Source of the DNA: Desulfobacterales bacterium
GTDB lineage: Bacteria > Desulfobacterota > Desulfobacteria > Desulfobacterales > JAEINQ01
DNA: 64,000 nt
Direction: 5' to 3'
Assembly (NCBI GenBank): GCA_016342285.1
Contig: JAEINQ010000002.1
Span: forward strand, 150,122-214,121
In this document: positions 52,956 through 62,415 of the stretch, in pieces
Numbering within the stretch: the stretch's first letter is position 1
Layout: the number at the start of each line of letters is the position of its first letter
Notes under the pieces: generated by a model
The model's input: the letters and a program-made list of their open reading frames with translations, nothing else
What the model was told of the DNA's origin: nothing
Database searches by the model: none
Made by a program: the position numbers and the translations under genes

Positions 52956-54086
52956 ATGAAAATTCAGCCTTTTGCCCTGGAACGGTATTTCGCCCGGCAC
53001 GAGTTTTCAGCCAGGCACCTGCTCTCCAGTTCCGACTGCGAGTCCCTGACCATGGCCCAGTTGCTGCGGACCGCCGACCCGGAGACCATGGCCCTGTGGG
53101 AGAATCTCAAGCTGGGATACACGGAAACCCCCGGTCACCCGGCTTTGCGCGAGGCCGTGGCTGAAATTTACGACGGCCTCACCGCCGATGACATCCTGGT
53201 GGTGGTGCCCGAAGAGGGAATTTTCCTGCTTATGAACGCCCTGCTACGCCCGGGCGATCATGTGGTATGCGCCTTCCCCGGGTACCAGTCCCTGTATGAA
53301 ATCGCCCGGTCTATCGGATGCACCGTAGACACCTGGCAGCCGGACGAGGATCGGGGCTGGCATTTCGACGTCGGCGACCTGGAGAGAAAACTGCGGCCCG
53401 ACACCCGACTCATCGTGGTCAACTTTCCCCACAATCCCACCGGTTTTCTGCCGGCCTTCGGCGATTATGCCGAGGTCATCGAACTGGCCCGTAGCCGGGG
53501 CGCTTACCTGTTTTCCGACGAGATGTACCGATACCTGGAAGTGGACAAAGCCGACACCCTGCATTCGGCCTGTGAACTCTACGGGCGGGCATTCTCCCTT
53601 TTCGGGCTGAGCAAGAGCTTCGGGGTTCCAGGTCTTCGGGTGGGGTGGGTGGCCTCCCGGGACCGGGACGGTCTTGATCGCATGAGCATGCTCAAGGACT
53701 ACACCACCATCTGCGCCAGTGCGCCCAGCGAGATTCTGGCCATCATGGCCCTGAAGAGTCGAAAATCCATCATCTCCGGTCACCGGGAACGGCTTCTTAA
53801 CAATCTGGCCGTGCTGGACCGGTTTTTCGCTGAATATCCCGACTGCTTTCAGTGGGTCCGGCCAAAGGGGGGCTCCATCTGTTTTCCGAGGCTCAAGATC
53901 GACCAGGGCGCCGAAGCTTTCTGTGACACCCTGGTGGAAAAAACCGGCATCATGTTGGTCCCTTCGACCCTGTTCGGTTATGGCGACACCCACGTGCGCA
54001 TCGGCTTCGGTCGTGAGAACCTGCCGGACGTCATCGACCGGTTTGCCGGATATCTTGACGCCACCTTTCGTAGCGGAAAAAGCTGA
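52956..54086 (+). CDS. Class I/II aminotransferase
   Basis: A 376-residue fold-type I aminotransferase. It has VVVPEEGIFLLMNALLRPGDHVV, the conserved NFPHNPTG loop, FSDEMYRYLEVD and the PLP Lys in FGLSKSFGVPGLRVGW. It is of the AspC/Kbl-like single-domain group and gives no clear substrate signature. GGAGG precedes the ATG. Confidence 0.92.
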   Translation: MKIQPFALERYFARHEFSARHLLSSSDCESLTMAQLLRTADPETMALWENLKLGYTETPGHPALREAVAEIYDGLTADDILVVVPEEGIFLLMNALLRPGDHVVCAFPGYQSLYEIARSIGCTVDTWQPDEDRGWHFDVGDLERKLRPDTRLIVVNFPHNPTGFLPAFGDYAEVIELARSRGAYLFSDEMYRYLEVDKADTLHSACELYGRAFSLFGLSKSFGVPGLRVGWVASRDRDGLDRMSMLKDYTTICASAPSEILAIMALKSRKSIISGHRERLLNNLAVLDRFFAEYPDCFQWVRPKGGSICFPRLKIDQGAEAFCDTLVEKTGIMLVPSTLFGYGDTHVRIGFGRENLPDVIDRFAGYLDATFRSGKS

Positions 54087-54154
54087 TCTGCCAATGCTGG
54101 CCACAGCTTTATGGCTCGTTTGTTTTCTTGGAAGGATTTCTTATACAACCGCTA

Positions 54155-56869
54155 CTACTGGTTGTCCAGAACCTGCCGCACAGCCAGGGCCAGGTCTATT
54201 CTTTCAACCGGCTTTTCCATAAACGCGCGTATCCCCATATTCATAGCGCGTTCTTTTGACATCATTTCACTGTAGCCGGTGCAGAGAATGATCGGCTTGT
54301 CGGGGCGAATCTGGAGGACGGCTTCAGCCAGTTTATCTCCGGTCAGGTGGGGCATGGCCATATCGGTGATGATCAGGTCGAAACGATCCGGACTGTCCTG
54401 AAACCAGCGCAATGCCTCCACGGGATTTGTGGTGCCGTGGACGCCATAACCGAGGGCCTCAAGATGCCTTCGGCTCAGTTCGGCGATGGGCTCTTCGTCG
54501 TCGACGAACAAAATGGTTTCACTGCCGGTTGGCATTTTGTGTGCGGCCTTGTGTTCAGCGGGCTTTGCGGCGTCTGCGGTTGTCGGAAAAAACAATTCAA
54601 AGCGCGTGCCCCCGCCTTTGCGCGGATATACCCGAATGCTCCCCTTATATCGCTTCATGAGTCCATGGACCGTGGCCAGTCCCATCCCCGTGCCTTTTCC
54701 GATATCTTTTGTTGTAAAGTAGGGATCGAAGATTCGGCCGAGGTTTTCCGGAGAGATGCCGAGCCCGGAATCGCTCACGGCCAACCGGATATAGTCGCCG
54801 GTGGAAAGGTCTGCGGCGGACGCGGCTTCGTCATCCATTGAAACCGGTTGGAGGTCGATCTCGATCACCCCGCCTTTTCCGTCCATGGCATCAGCCGCGT
54901 TGTTGATCAGGTTGATTATGATCTGATGAAGGTGGCCAGGGTCGGCCGCCACCGCGGGAATTTGTGCGGGAATGCCGTATCGGAATTCGATACTCCGGGG
55001 AATGGTCGATCGAAGCAGTTTCAGTGACTCCTTGATGATTGGCGACATATTCATGGGCTCCGGGCGTACGTCGCTATGCCTGCTGAAGGTCAACAGTTGA
55101 CGGACCACATCGCGCGCCCTAACGCATGCGGTGAGAATTTCATCCAGGAAATCTTGTGTGGGGTGGGCGGCCGGGGTCATATCCTGGGCAAGCTCCGCGT
55201 TTCCCAGAACAATACTGATAATGTTGTTGAAGTCATGGGCGATACCGCCGGCCAGGGTGCCGATGGCTTCCAGTTTCTGCCGTTGCCGAAGCTGTTCTTG
55301 AAGCTTGAGGGTCTCCTTCTCGGCACGGATGCGGGCCGTGATATCCCGACCCGACCCACTCACACCGACCGGCCGGCCGGCGGCGTCCCTGACAAGAACG
55401 TTGTTGAACTCCAACACCAGTTCACTGCCGTCGGCGGTGGCAATGGTGGCGATTCCCGTGTCGTTGCCCTGGCGTAAAATCCTTTCAATGTACTCGTCGA
55501 ATTCTTGCCGAAATCGTTCCGCGATGAAGTCCCGAATATTGATATCCAGGGTCTGGTCGTCATCAACGCCGAATCCTCTTTTAAACGCCGGGTTGGTTTC
55601 CAGAAGATTTCCGTCCAGGTCGTGGAGGAACAACAGGTCGGATCCGTTTTCGAAAAGTGTCCGATATTTCTTCTCGGACTCCTGAAGCGCGTTTCGGTTG
55701 ATCTTCTGTTCCATGAACAATCCGTCCAGCTCGGCCTTGATCAGCAAGATGGACTGAAAGGCAAAATAGAACGGATGATCCTGGTCTACGGTTTCCGGAA
55801 GATGCTGGGATCCTTCCATCTCCCAGTTGAGGGCGTCGATAAAAGAGATAAGTTCTTCCGCATATTTTCCTGACGGGTCATTTTGGTTTTCCGGAGAACT
55901 TTTGGGTTCTGCCTGGCTCATGGCCTTGTCTTTGCGGATCAGGTCGAAGGCGTGATCGATATCCGTGGCCACTTCGACCTTAAACGGCATGGACGGACTT
56001 GCCATCCGGGCAGCCGTGGCAATGAAGGTGTTGACGCCATAGAAGATGTACGTGCGAAACGGATGCGTTTGGTGCCATTCCCGCAATGATGCCATATGCA
56101 TCCGGCGGGACTTGCGGTCAAACCCGACGAGCCCGGAGACATCCACAACGATGTATTCAAGATGCGAATCCGGAGAAACCTTCCGTTCAGCGTCCCGGCG
56201 CATGGCGTTGATTTGAGGAACTTCTGCCTCGCCGAGATATCCGGTGGAGATAGAATGAAGAATGTGGTTGTCGATGATCCCACTTCGGGAGTTGAATTTT
56301 CCCGAATCAATGTCCCATGCGTTTTCGGTATATCGTTCAGCGGGTACCAGTGTCTGGGCGTTGTTGAGGTATTTCGACCGTTTTCCGAAGACAAAGGGAC
56401 CGGGGTCGATGCCGTGGCTATGGCTTAGCCTGAGCGCGAGTTCGATGGCCTCCTTGTAGGTTTCGACCACAAAAATTTCGCGATCCGTGGTATTCAACCG
56501 GCTGCCAATCTTGACAAAAATTCGCAGCAGCAAGGAGAGGTTACAGAAAATAAGCGACCGTACCCGCTTTTCCTGAATCATGTATTGGGCAAAATATTTT
56601 CTGGCCTCCAGGGTGGCATTCTTGAAGCGGGCATAGTCTTCGATCTGGATGTACGGTTTGGTGCCGCCGGATACGTGTTGTACCACTTCCTTCTTGAGTT
56701 CCAGAACGGCTTTGGCGCTCCCCAGATCGGCCATGCCCGATGGCCCACTGTAGAGGATCGATTTTCCGATGACAAGAAACCGGGCCACGAAATGATCGTC
56801 CAGGGGCTGTTCATGCCACCCGTCGGCGGTGGTTACCGGGAGTCCGGTGATGGGACAAAAATGCGTCAT
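54155..56869 (-). CDS. Hybrid histidine kinase with duplicated N-terminal sensor domain
   Basis: 904 residues. Two similar unrecognised domains occupy about 28-150 and 180-312, each ending in a strand-helix pair (EIFVVETYKEAIELA; VEVATDIDHAFDLI). A PAS domain (400-515) follows, then the H-box GGIAHDFNN with phospho-His 545. The HATPase has NAADAM, DSGLGIS, FDPYFTTK and GTGMGLA. A receiver at about 785-904 has phospho-Asp 836 in DLIITDMAMP. No membrane segment is present, so sensing is cytosolic. No separate response regulator is adjacent; output may go through a phosphorelay. Confidence 0.92.
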   Translation of the reverse strand: MTHFCPITGLPVTTADGWHEQPLDDHFVARFLVIGKSILYSGPSGMADLGSAKAVLELKKEVVQHVSGGTKPYIQIEDYARFKNATLEARKYFAQYMIQEKRVRSLIFCNLSLLLRIFVKIGSRLNTTDREIFVVETYKEAIELALRLSHSHGIDPGPFVFGKRSKYLNNAQTLVPAERYTENAWDIDSGKFNSRSGIIDNHILHSISTGYLGEAEVPQINAMRRDAERKVSPDSHLEYIVVDVSGLVGFDRKSRRMHMASLREWHQTHPFRTYIFYGVNTFIATAARMASPSMPFKVEVATDIDHAFDLIRKDKAMSQAEPKSSPENQNDPSGKYAEELISFIDALNWEMEGSQHLPETVDQDHPFYFAFQSILLIKAELDGLFMEQKINRNALQESEKKYRTLFENGSDLLFLHDLDGNLLETNPAFKRGFGVDDDQTLDINIRDFIAERFRQEFDEYIERILRQGNDTGIATIATADGSELVLEFNNVLVRDAAGRPVGVSGSGRDITARIRAEKETLKLQEQLRQRQKLEAIGTLAGGIAHDFNNIISIVLGNAELAQDMTPAAHPTQDFLDEILTACVRARDVVRQLLTFSRHSDVRPEPMNMSPIIKESLKLLRSTIPRSIEFRYGIPAQIPAVAADPGHLHQIIINLINNAADAMDGKGGVIEIDLQPVSMDDEAASAADLSTGDYIRLAVSDSGLGISPENLGRIFDPYFTTKDIGKGTGMGLATVHGLMKRYKGSIRVYPRKGGGTRFELFFPTTADAAKPAEHKAAHKMPTGSETILFVDDEEPIAELSRRHLEALGYGVHGTTNPVEALRWFQDSPDRFDLIITDMAMPHLTGDKLAEAVLQIRPDKPIILCTGYSEMMSKERAMNMGIRAFMEKPVERIDLALAVRQVLDNQ

Positions 56870-56884
56870 CGAAACGGCCCTCCA

Positions 56885-57910
56885 CTAGGGAAGATTAAAC
56901 CGATCGCGCAGCCGGGACGAAAGGTCTCGGATCAGGCCAAAGGCTTTTTCCACGGTTTTCTCGCCGTCCGGGTTGACCAGACAGCAGGTGGCAGGTGACA
57001 GCAGGCTGCGTGAGAGGAGGTGGTCGCGGTCAATCCCCTTTTTGGCCAGCGCTTCCCACAGATCGACAAGTCTTCGTTCCAGCCCCTCTCCGCTCTCTTT
57101 TTCAAAGGGTTCGACATTGGTGGGCACCACCCCCCAGACCAGGGTGCCGCCCCGGTCCAGAAAGCGTTGAATGGACGGCGCATAGCCGGCGAAGATATCG
57201 CCGTTGGAATAGACGTCCAGGGAGAGAATGTCCATGTCCATCCCCAGCAGAAAATCCCAGTCCGGATTGCCGCAGAGGTGGATGCCGCGGGGTCGGTCGA
57301 TCATTTCGAAAAAAGCGTCCAGATCCGCTTTGGCTTTGACGGTATCGTAGCCGGAAAGAGCGCTGAAGAGAAACTGCAGTCCCGGTTCGTCCACGAACAT
57401 GAAGGCGTTGGGGTTGATCTCTTTGAGACGGGCCAACTGGACATTGATTCGCTTGGCCATGAACTCGAACATAAACGGGCGGATGGTGTCGTCGAACAGG
57501 ATCGGTCGGCGATCCTGGTCCAGGACGTTGAGTCCGAAACTCACCGGGCCTTCGAGCTGGCCGCGGATGGCCGGACGGCCTGAAAAGTCCATGGACAGGA
57601 ATTTATGATAAACTTGGGAGTATTCTTTGCTGATGTCAAAGGTGGCCGGGTCGTCGAACCGGGCCATGGTTCCCTCGAACTCTTCCATAAATTTTTCCAT
57701 GGAAAAGGCAAGGGTCTGCTTTTGAACGTCCAGCAGAATGCCGGGAAAGTGTTCGGCAGCCTGGACATACATATCTTCGTAGTAATTGAGGCGAGGAAGC
57801 TGGGGCCAGAAGGGGATGTCAAGGGACAACGCCATGTCCAGGGCGCGATCGGCGTCGGTATGGGGCATGACCGCCATGGCCGTGGTGAGCAGGTTTCCGG
57901 GAATGGGCAT
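56885..57910 (-). CDS. UROD/MetE-like methyltransferase-fold protein
   Basis: A 341-residue TIM-barrel protein of the uroporphyrinogen-decarboxylase/cobalamin-independent methionine synthase superfamily: TAMAVMPHTDADRALDMAL at the start, GQLEGPVSFG, FVDEPGLQF. Candidate zinc ligands are H and C in GIHLCGNPDW and C in SPATCCLVN. This pattern fits methylcobamide:CoM-type or corrinoid-linked methyl transfer better than haem synthesis. GGGGGT precedes the ATG at 57910. It lies 15 bases before the kinase gene. Confidence 0.8.
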   Translation of the reverse strand: MPIPGNLLTTAMAVMPHTDADRALDMALSLDIPFWPQLPRLNYYEDMYVQAAEHFPGILLDVQKQTLAFSMEKFMEEFEGTMARFDDPATFDISKEYSQVYHKFLSMDFSGRPAIRGQLEGPVSFGLNVLDQDRRPILFDDTIRPFMFEFMAKRINVQLARLKEINPNAFMFVDEPGLQFLFSALSGYDTVKAKADLDAFFEMIDRPRGIHLCGNPDWDFLLGMDMDILSLDVYSNGDIFAGYAPSIQRFLDRGGTLVWGVVPTNVEPFEKESGEGLERRLVDLWEALAKKGIDRDHLLSRSLLSPATCCLVNPDGEKTVEKAFGLIRDLSSRLRDRFNLP

Positions 57911-58077
57911 GGCAACCCCCTTTTTTACTTTGGTTCTGAAATCCATGTTTCCAGGCGTGGTCAGGGTGAACCGGCTATGCCGAGACCATACGGCAAGTGA
58001 CTATAGTCACTTTTCCCGGCAGCATGCTGCCGCCTTCCAGGGGCAATCCAAGGCCACGTCCTATGGGCGCCGATTCT

Positions 58078-58539
58078 TTACTGCTCTTCGTCGAAATAGA
58101 TGATATGGGCCACCATCCGGTCAGCCGTGACCTTGCCTTCGCAAACGACCTGGCCTTGGATCGATTTGCCGGCTCGGTGTACGCTCCGGGGATCACCGGA
58201 AATCAATGGGTGCCAGTCTTCCAGACCCTTGCCCTCGGCCAGGCGCCGGTAGGCGCAGGTCTCCGGCAGCCAGTGCCAGGCAATGACCTTGGCCGGGGTC
58301 AGGGCCAGGCAGGCGGGTACCTGCCGGGTCCGTTCAGCGTAGTCCTTGCATCGGCAGGTCCCGATGTCTATAAGGCGGCAGGCCACGTCCGTGTAGAACA
58401 CCTCTCCGGTCTCTTCGTCCTCGAGTTTGTGCAGACAGCATCGGCCGCAGCCGTCACACAAGCTCTCCCACTGGCTGTGGGTCATCGCCTCTAATGAGGT
58501 CGTTTCCCAAAAGGGCGGTTGTTCTTTTGGCATGGTCAT
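58078..58539 (-). CDS. YcgN/UPF0260-like cysteine-cluster protein
   Basis: A 153-residue protein with the family's cysteine pattern: CDGCGRCCLHK, then VACRLIDIGTCRCKDYAER and PETCAYR. It is close in length to E. coli YcgN. The eight Cys probably bind a metal or Fe-S cluster; the function is unknown. Two ATG codons six bases apart (58539, 58533) are possible starts. Confidence 0.9.
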   Translation of the reverse strand: MTMPKEQPPFWETTSLEAMTHSQWESLCDGCGRCCLHKLEDEETGEVFYTDVACRLIDIGTCRCKDYAERTRQVPACLALTPAKVIAWHWLPETCAYRRLAEGKGLEDWHPLISGDPRSVHRAGKSIQGQVVCEGKVTADRMVAHIIYFDEEQ

Positions 58540-58830
58540 TGTTGGATGCTCGTTTTACCCTATGGTTGTATTAAAACGTTCTTGTCCATGCGTGCTGGCT
58601 TATTGAACTGACTGCCGTTGTTGCATAGATGCTGGTTTCTTGATTTTGGATACTGGATATTCAGGAACACACAATCAGTGAAATCGAAACGATTGTACCA
58701 TCCAGTATCCAGCATCCAGTATCAATTGGCTCCGGCAACGATTGCCGCAAAATGACCCGAATGAAACGCAAAGCGTTATGCAACCATAAGGTTTACAATG
58801 GCCACCGGAGGTGACGGGCAATCCGTTCCA

Positions 58831-59286
58831 TTATACTTGCACTTGCGATCCTTTTTCCACTTCGGCAATGCGGTCTCTAAGCACATCGGGCATGGCAGCC
58901 TTGTAATTTTTCCCGTAATCGAACACCACCAGTTCGCCTTCTCCCAGGGCCGCGATTTTGCCGTGCCGGTGGCTGACCGCCACATAGGCCATGGTGAAGC
59001 GATCTTCTCCGGTGGAAATCACCCGGGCACCTACGGATACGCGATCCGGGTAGGTCAGGGGGATTTTGAAACGGCAATGGGCGGCCGCGAGAATGGGGCC
59101 GATGCCGATTTCTTGCATCAGTCCCATGAGATCGATTTTTTCGAAATAGGCAATTCGTGCGCTTTCAAAAAACCGGAAGTAAACGGTGTTGTTGACATGC
59201 TGGAACGCGTCCATGTCGCCCCAGGCCACCGGCACCTCAATGACCACCGGAAAATCTTTCAACAATTCTTCCATTCCATGCTCCAT
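58831..59286 (-). CDS. Hotdog-fold acyl-CoA thioesterase
   Basis: A 151-residue protein of the 4-hydroxybenzoyl-CoA thioesterase group with the catalytic motif WGDMDAFQHVNNTVYFRFFE, in which the Asp acts. It would hydrolyse an aromatic or short acyl-CoA. An internal ATG at 59274 with GGAG before it is an alternative start. Confidence 0.9.
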   Translation of the reverse strand: MEHGMEELLKDFPVVIEVPVAWGDMDAFQHVNNTVYFRFFESARIAYFEKIDLMGLMQEIGIGPILAAAHCRFKIPLTYPDRVSVGARVISTGEDRFTMAYVAVSHRHGKIAALGEGELVVFDYGKNYKAAMPDVLRDRIAEVEKGSQVQV

Positions 59287-59325
59287 GAGTCGATTTACAT
59301 TTTTCCAGTCGAAGCGCTTCCAATA

Positions 59326-59422
59326 TATAGCGTTTGTCAGAAAATTGTTCCGATGCCGGTGGTTCGGCAGGCTTTTCCGACTAACACAAAACCTCCAAAA
59401 ACAGACGGTTACAAACGCTATA
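59326..59422. repeat. Palindromic element, family D copy with both ends
   Basis: The left end TATAGCGTTTGTCAG (59326-59340) and the right end ACAAACGCTATA (59411-59422) are inverted, giving a 97-bp element. The left 29 bases recur at 62310-62338 and, inverted, at 52867-52895. Confidence 0.6.
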
Positions 59423-59483
59423 ATATTTTGGTCGTCATGGCTTCGAATCGATGCCCGCTTGGGGCAGTATTGCTGTTATTTAA

Positions 59484-59581
59484 TATAGGGATTGTCAGGC
59501 CTTTCCAAAACCCAAAATGCCGATCATATTGGACAGATTGAAAATTACCTGAAACGGTATGGAAATATGACATTCCCTATA
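59484..59581. repeat. MITE-like palindromic element, family E copy 2
   Basis: TATAGGGATTGTCA (59484-59497) and TGACATTCCCTATA (59568-59581) are inverted with one mismatch. The 98-bp length matches the 96-bp copy at 3070-3165, but the interior is unrelated. Confidence 0.6.
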
Positions 59582-59660
59582 AATGCAAGATAACCACCAC
59601 CGGGACGATGGCAAGAAGATAGAGCGGCGAAGCCGCGTTACATAGAATTGCGCCGCAATT

Positions 59661-61301
59661 CTATTCGGTAAACCCCGGTGGCAGGCCGCCGGCTTCGGAA
59701 TCAAAGGGCGCACCGCCGTCCCCGGGGCCGTTTTCGACGGCGGTCCCTTTTTTGTGGATTTTGAGCATCAGGCCCGATTCACGGCCTTTATCCTCGAAAC
59801 GACCCCGGGCCAGTCTCAGGGCGCCGGTGGGTTCCACCACGATGGCGGCCGCCGGGGCGATGGGACAATGGTGCTGGCAGAAACCGCATCCGGCGCACCG
59901 TGTTTCCATAACAAAGGGGACGGCCACGGAAATGCCCGGCACCTGTCGCAATTCGATGGCGTCGTACGGGCAGACCTCGTCACAGACCAGGCACCGGCGA
60001 TCCCATTCCCAGGCCAGGCATTTATGGCGAAGCACATGGGCCGTTCCGACCTTGGCCCAGATCCTGTCTTGGTCGGGAATTCGACGAATGGCCTGGGTGG
60101 GGCAGACCTCGCCGCAGGCGTGACATTTGGGTTCGCAGGGGCCGCGGCGCGGTGTCAGGACCGGGCTGAAAAAGCCGGTCAGGCCGGCTGTCAGAGCGAT
60201 GGGCTGAAGGGTGTTGGTGGGGCAGGCTTTCATGCATTGGCCGCATCGGATGCACAGGGCGAGAAAATCGGCTTCGGGTATGGCCGCCGGTGGACGGATC
60301 AAATCAGCGCCGGTCACCTGACCGAGGCCGGGGCGGCCGTGCTGCTGGTTCAAACCGGTCAGCGAAACCAGGGCCGTTGCGGCACCGGCCAGGCTGGCTG
60401 TGATAAATTGCCGTCTTTGGGGCGGTGTTGTGGTCACCGGCAGGGCCGGCCGCGAATTGCGTCTGAAATCAATGGCATGGACCGGGCAGACCCCCACGCA
60501 GGTCTGACAGACGATGCATTCGCGATGGTTTGTGGTCAGGGGGTTTTCGCCGATGGCGCCCACCGGACAATTTTTTGCACACAGGCCGCAGTCGGTGCAG
60601 GCGTCGGAAACGGTTCTTCCAATGGCCGGCCGGGGCGACAGCAGGGCAAAGGCGGCACCGGCCGGGCAGAGAAACCGGCACCAGAACCGAGGCGCCAGTC
60701 GTGAACCGGCCATGAGAAGCACCATGAAGAAAACGGTGATCCACTGCAGGTCATAGCGCCGGATCGGCACCTGGGCATAGGCAAGGGCCGGCAGGTTAAG
60801 AAAGTCGGCCGCGGGGCGCAGGGCCCACAGGGTCAGATCGGCGCCGAGACAGAGAATCGGATAGAGGATCAGACCGTAAAAGCGCGTGATCCAGGCCATG
60901 GGAGAGGCGAGAAAGATCAGGGAAATGCCGAAGGCGGCCGCGGCGAGAATGAAAACCAGTACCTGGTATTTGATCCGGTGAAGTCCCCGGGGCAGGTTTG
61001 CTTTTCGGCGGGCGCGGACGGCGCCGGTGAGGTGCTCGGCGATATCCAGGGTGGTTCCCATGGGGCAGATCATGCCGCAGAAAAACCGACCCATGATCGG
61101 GGTGAGGGCCAGCAGGAGTGCCGCCACCCATAGGCCGGCAGCCAGGGTCCGGGCACTGAGCCAGGTGCCGAAGAGCACCAGCGGGTCGGTGCGCAGAAAC
61201 AGGTCCACCGGCATCGGGGCAACCAGGGGAAAGGCGGCCAGCCATAGCAGGACGATAAAGAGTGCCAGCGACAGGGTCTGAACCCAACGTTGGAAGGTCA
61301 T
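59661..61301 (-). CDS. NapH/NapG-like membrane polyferredoxin fusion
   Basis: 546 residues. The N-terminal half has about five membrane helices and the NapH-type CGMICP and CRFLCPAGAAF motifs with two 4Fe-4S sites (CTDCGLCAKNCP, CIVCQTCVGVCP). A Tat-like internal segment follows (QRRQFITASLAGAATALVSL). Then comes a NapG/MauM-like part with four more cysteine clusters (CIRCGQCMKACP, CEPKCHACGEVCP, CLVCDEVCP, CAGCGFCQHHCP). It would pass electrons from the quinone pool to an exported acceptor. It overlaps the DUF362 gene by ATGA, and the two form an operon. Confidence 0.9.
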   Translation of the reverse strand: MTFQRWVQTLSLALFIVLLWLAAFPLVAPMPVDLFLRTDPLVLFGTWLSARTLAAGLWVAALLLALTPIMGRFFCGMICPMGTTLDIAEHLTGAVRARRKANLPRGLHRIKYQVLVFILAAAAFGISLIFLASPMAWITRFYGLILYPILCLGADLTLWALRPAADFLNLPALAYAQVPIRRYDLQWITVFFMVLLMAGSRLAPRFWCRFLCPAGAAFALLSPRPAIGRTVSDACTDCGLCAKNCPVGAIGENPLTTNHRECIVCQTCVGVCPVHAIDFRRNSRPALPVTTTPPQRRQFITASLAGAATALVSLTGLNQQHGRPGLGQVTGADLIRPPAAIPEADFLALCIRCGQCMKACPTNTLQPIALTAGLTGFFSPVLTPRRGPCEPKCHACGEVCPTQAIRRIPDQDRIWAKVGTAHVLRHKCLAWEWDRRCLVCDEVCPYDAIELRQVPGISVAVPFVMETRCAGCGFCQHHCPIAPAAAIVVEPTGALRLARGRFEDKGRESGLMLKIHKKGTAVENGPGDGGAPFDSEAGGLPPGFTE

Positions 61302-62245
61302 CAGGCCTTGACCCTGCGGATGATGAGGTTTTCAATGTCCATCCGTCCGAGCCGTCGTTCGTGGGCCAGCCGAATGTGTTTGACCTGTCGCGGCTGCATG
61401 CGGCGGCCGTACCAGGGAAAACTCGCTACCACCTGGGCGTCGGCCGCCACCATGTCCCGGGAGGCGATGACCTGACCCGGCTCGATGACCTTGCCCGGAC
61501 CGGCCGGCCCGTTGGTGGTCAGCACCCGGCTGGCATCGACGACCACCAACTGCGGTTTGAGCACCGTGGCCAGGTCGACGATGGCCGGTGAAAGGTCGTA
61601 GCGGTAGTGCATGATCCCGCGGTCGTAGATCAGGCCCATCATGCCCTTCATGGAGAGGCTCACCCCGGTGCTGCCATGAGATTTGGCCACCGGGGCGGCG
61701 ATGAGCACATCACTATCCAGAACATCGCCCATGACGTCGGTCTGTTTGAAGGTCTCCCCCTGGGGAATGGGGGTTGGCCTGAAGAACCGCTCCCGGTCGA
61801 GTCCCTGGACGATGTCGCCGTCAAAGACACTACACGCCGTCTTGACCCCTTCGATGCACTGCTCCTTGCTACGCAGGGTGTGGTCCAGCACGCGCACCCG
61901 GCCGGCGCCGGCCTCCTGGCACATGGCCACCAGTTCCCGGACCACTTCCGGATGGGTGTTGGAGGCGCTTTCGCCGCGGCTGTCAAAACTCATGTTCGGC
62001 TTGATCACCACCTTCTGACCCGGTCGGACAAAAGCGCCCATGCCGCCGAGAAGGTTCACGGCCGCCCGGGTGGCTGCTGCCGGGCCTCCTTCGGCCACGG
62101 CGATGTCCGGAAGGCCTGCCGCCATCACCTTTCGGGCGCTCCAGATCACCGATGGCCCCAGGGCCAGGGCCAGGGCCGTCTGTAGCTGGGTCAGGAGAAA
62201 TTTTCTTCGATTTACCGGTAAGGTCTCAATGCTTTTTTCAATCAT
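61301..62245 (-). CDS. DUF362 protein with Tat-like signal
   Basis: A 314-residue DUF362 protein: VNRRKFLLTQLQTALALALG looks like a Tat signal, followed by GQKVVIKPNMSFDSRGESASNTHPEVVRELV and DVLIAAPVAKSHGSTGVSLSMKGMMG, the family's core. DUF362 proteins are linked to Fe-S and electron-transfer systems but lack a proven activity. The ATG at 62245 follows AAAGAGGA; an ATG at 62278 is possible. It is translationally coupled to the polyferredoxin. Confidence 0.88.
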   Translation of the reverse strand: MIEKSIETLPVNRRKFLLTQLQTALALALGPSVIWSARKVMAAGLPDIAVAEGGPAAATRAAVNLLGGMGAFVRPGQKVVIKPNMSFDSRGESASNTHPEVVRELVAMCQEAGAGRVRVLDHTLRSKEQCIEGVKTACSVFDGDIVQGLDRERFFRPTPIPQGETFKQTDVMGDVLDSDVLIAAPVAKSHGSTGVSLSMKGMMGLIYDRGIMHYRYDLSPAIVDLATVLKPQLVVVDASRVLTTNGPAGPGKVIEPGQVIASRDMVAADAQVVASFPWYGRRMQPRQVKHIRLAHERRLGRMDIENLIIRRVKA

Positions 62246-62309
62246 GGCGCCAATCCTCTTTGCCTTTTCTTGGACCATACGATCGTCAGGAAAATGGTTT
62301 CGTATGGGT

Positions 62310-62338
62310 TATAGCGTTTGTCAGAAATACGTTCCGAT
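62310..62338. repeat. Family D repeat end
   Basis: TATAGCGTTTGTCAG, then AAATACGTTCCGAT, nearly identical to 59326-59354 and to the inverted copy at 52867-52895. No inverted partner end was found nearby. Confidence 0.55.
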
Positions 62339-62415
62339 CCACCGGTGCACGATAGGGGCAGTGTGGCACAGACGGTTTGCTTTATCGGCGTTCGTGAAAC
62401 CGGTTGTGCACAGAA

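Larger units (their letters stand above)
59287..59660. other. Intergenic region with two palindromic elements
   Basis: 374 bases occupied largely by a family D element (59326-59422) and a family E element (59484-59581). No gene is seen. Confidence 0.6.
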
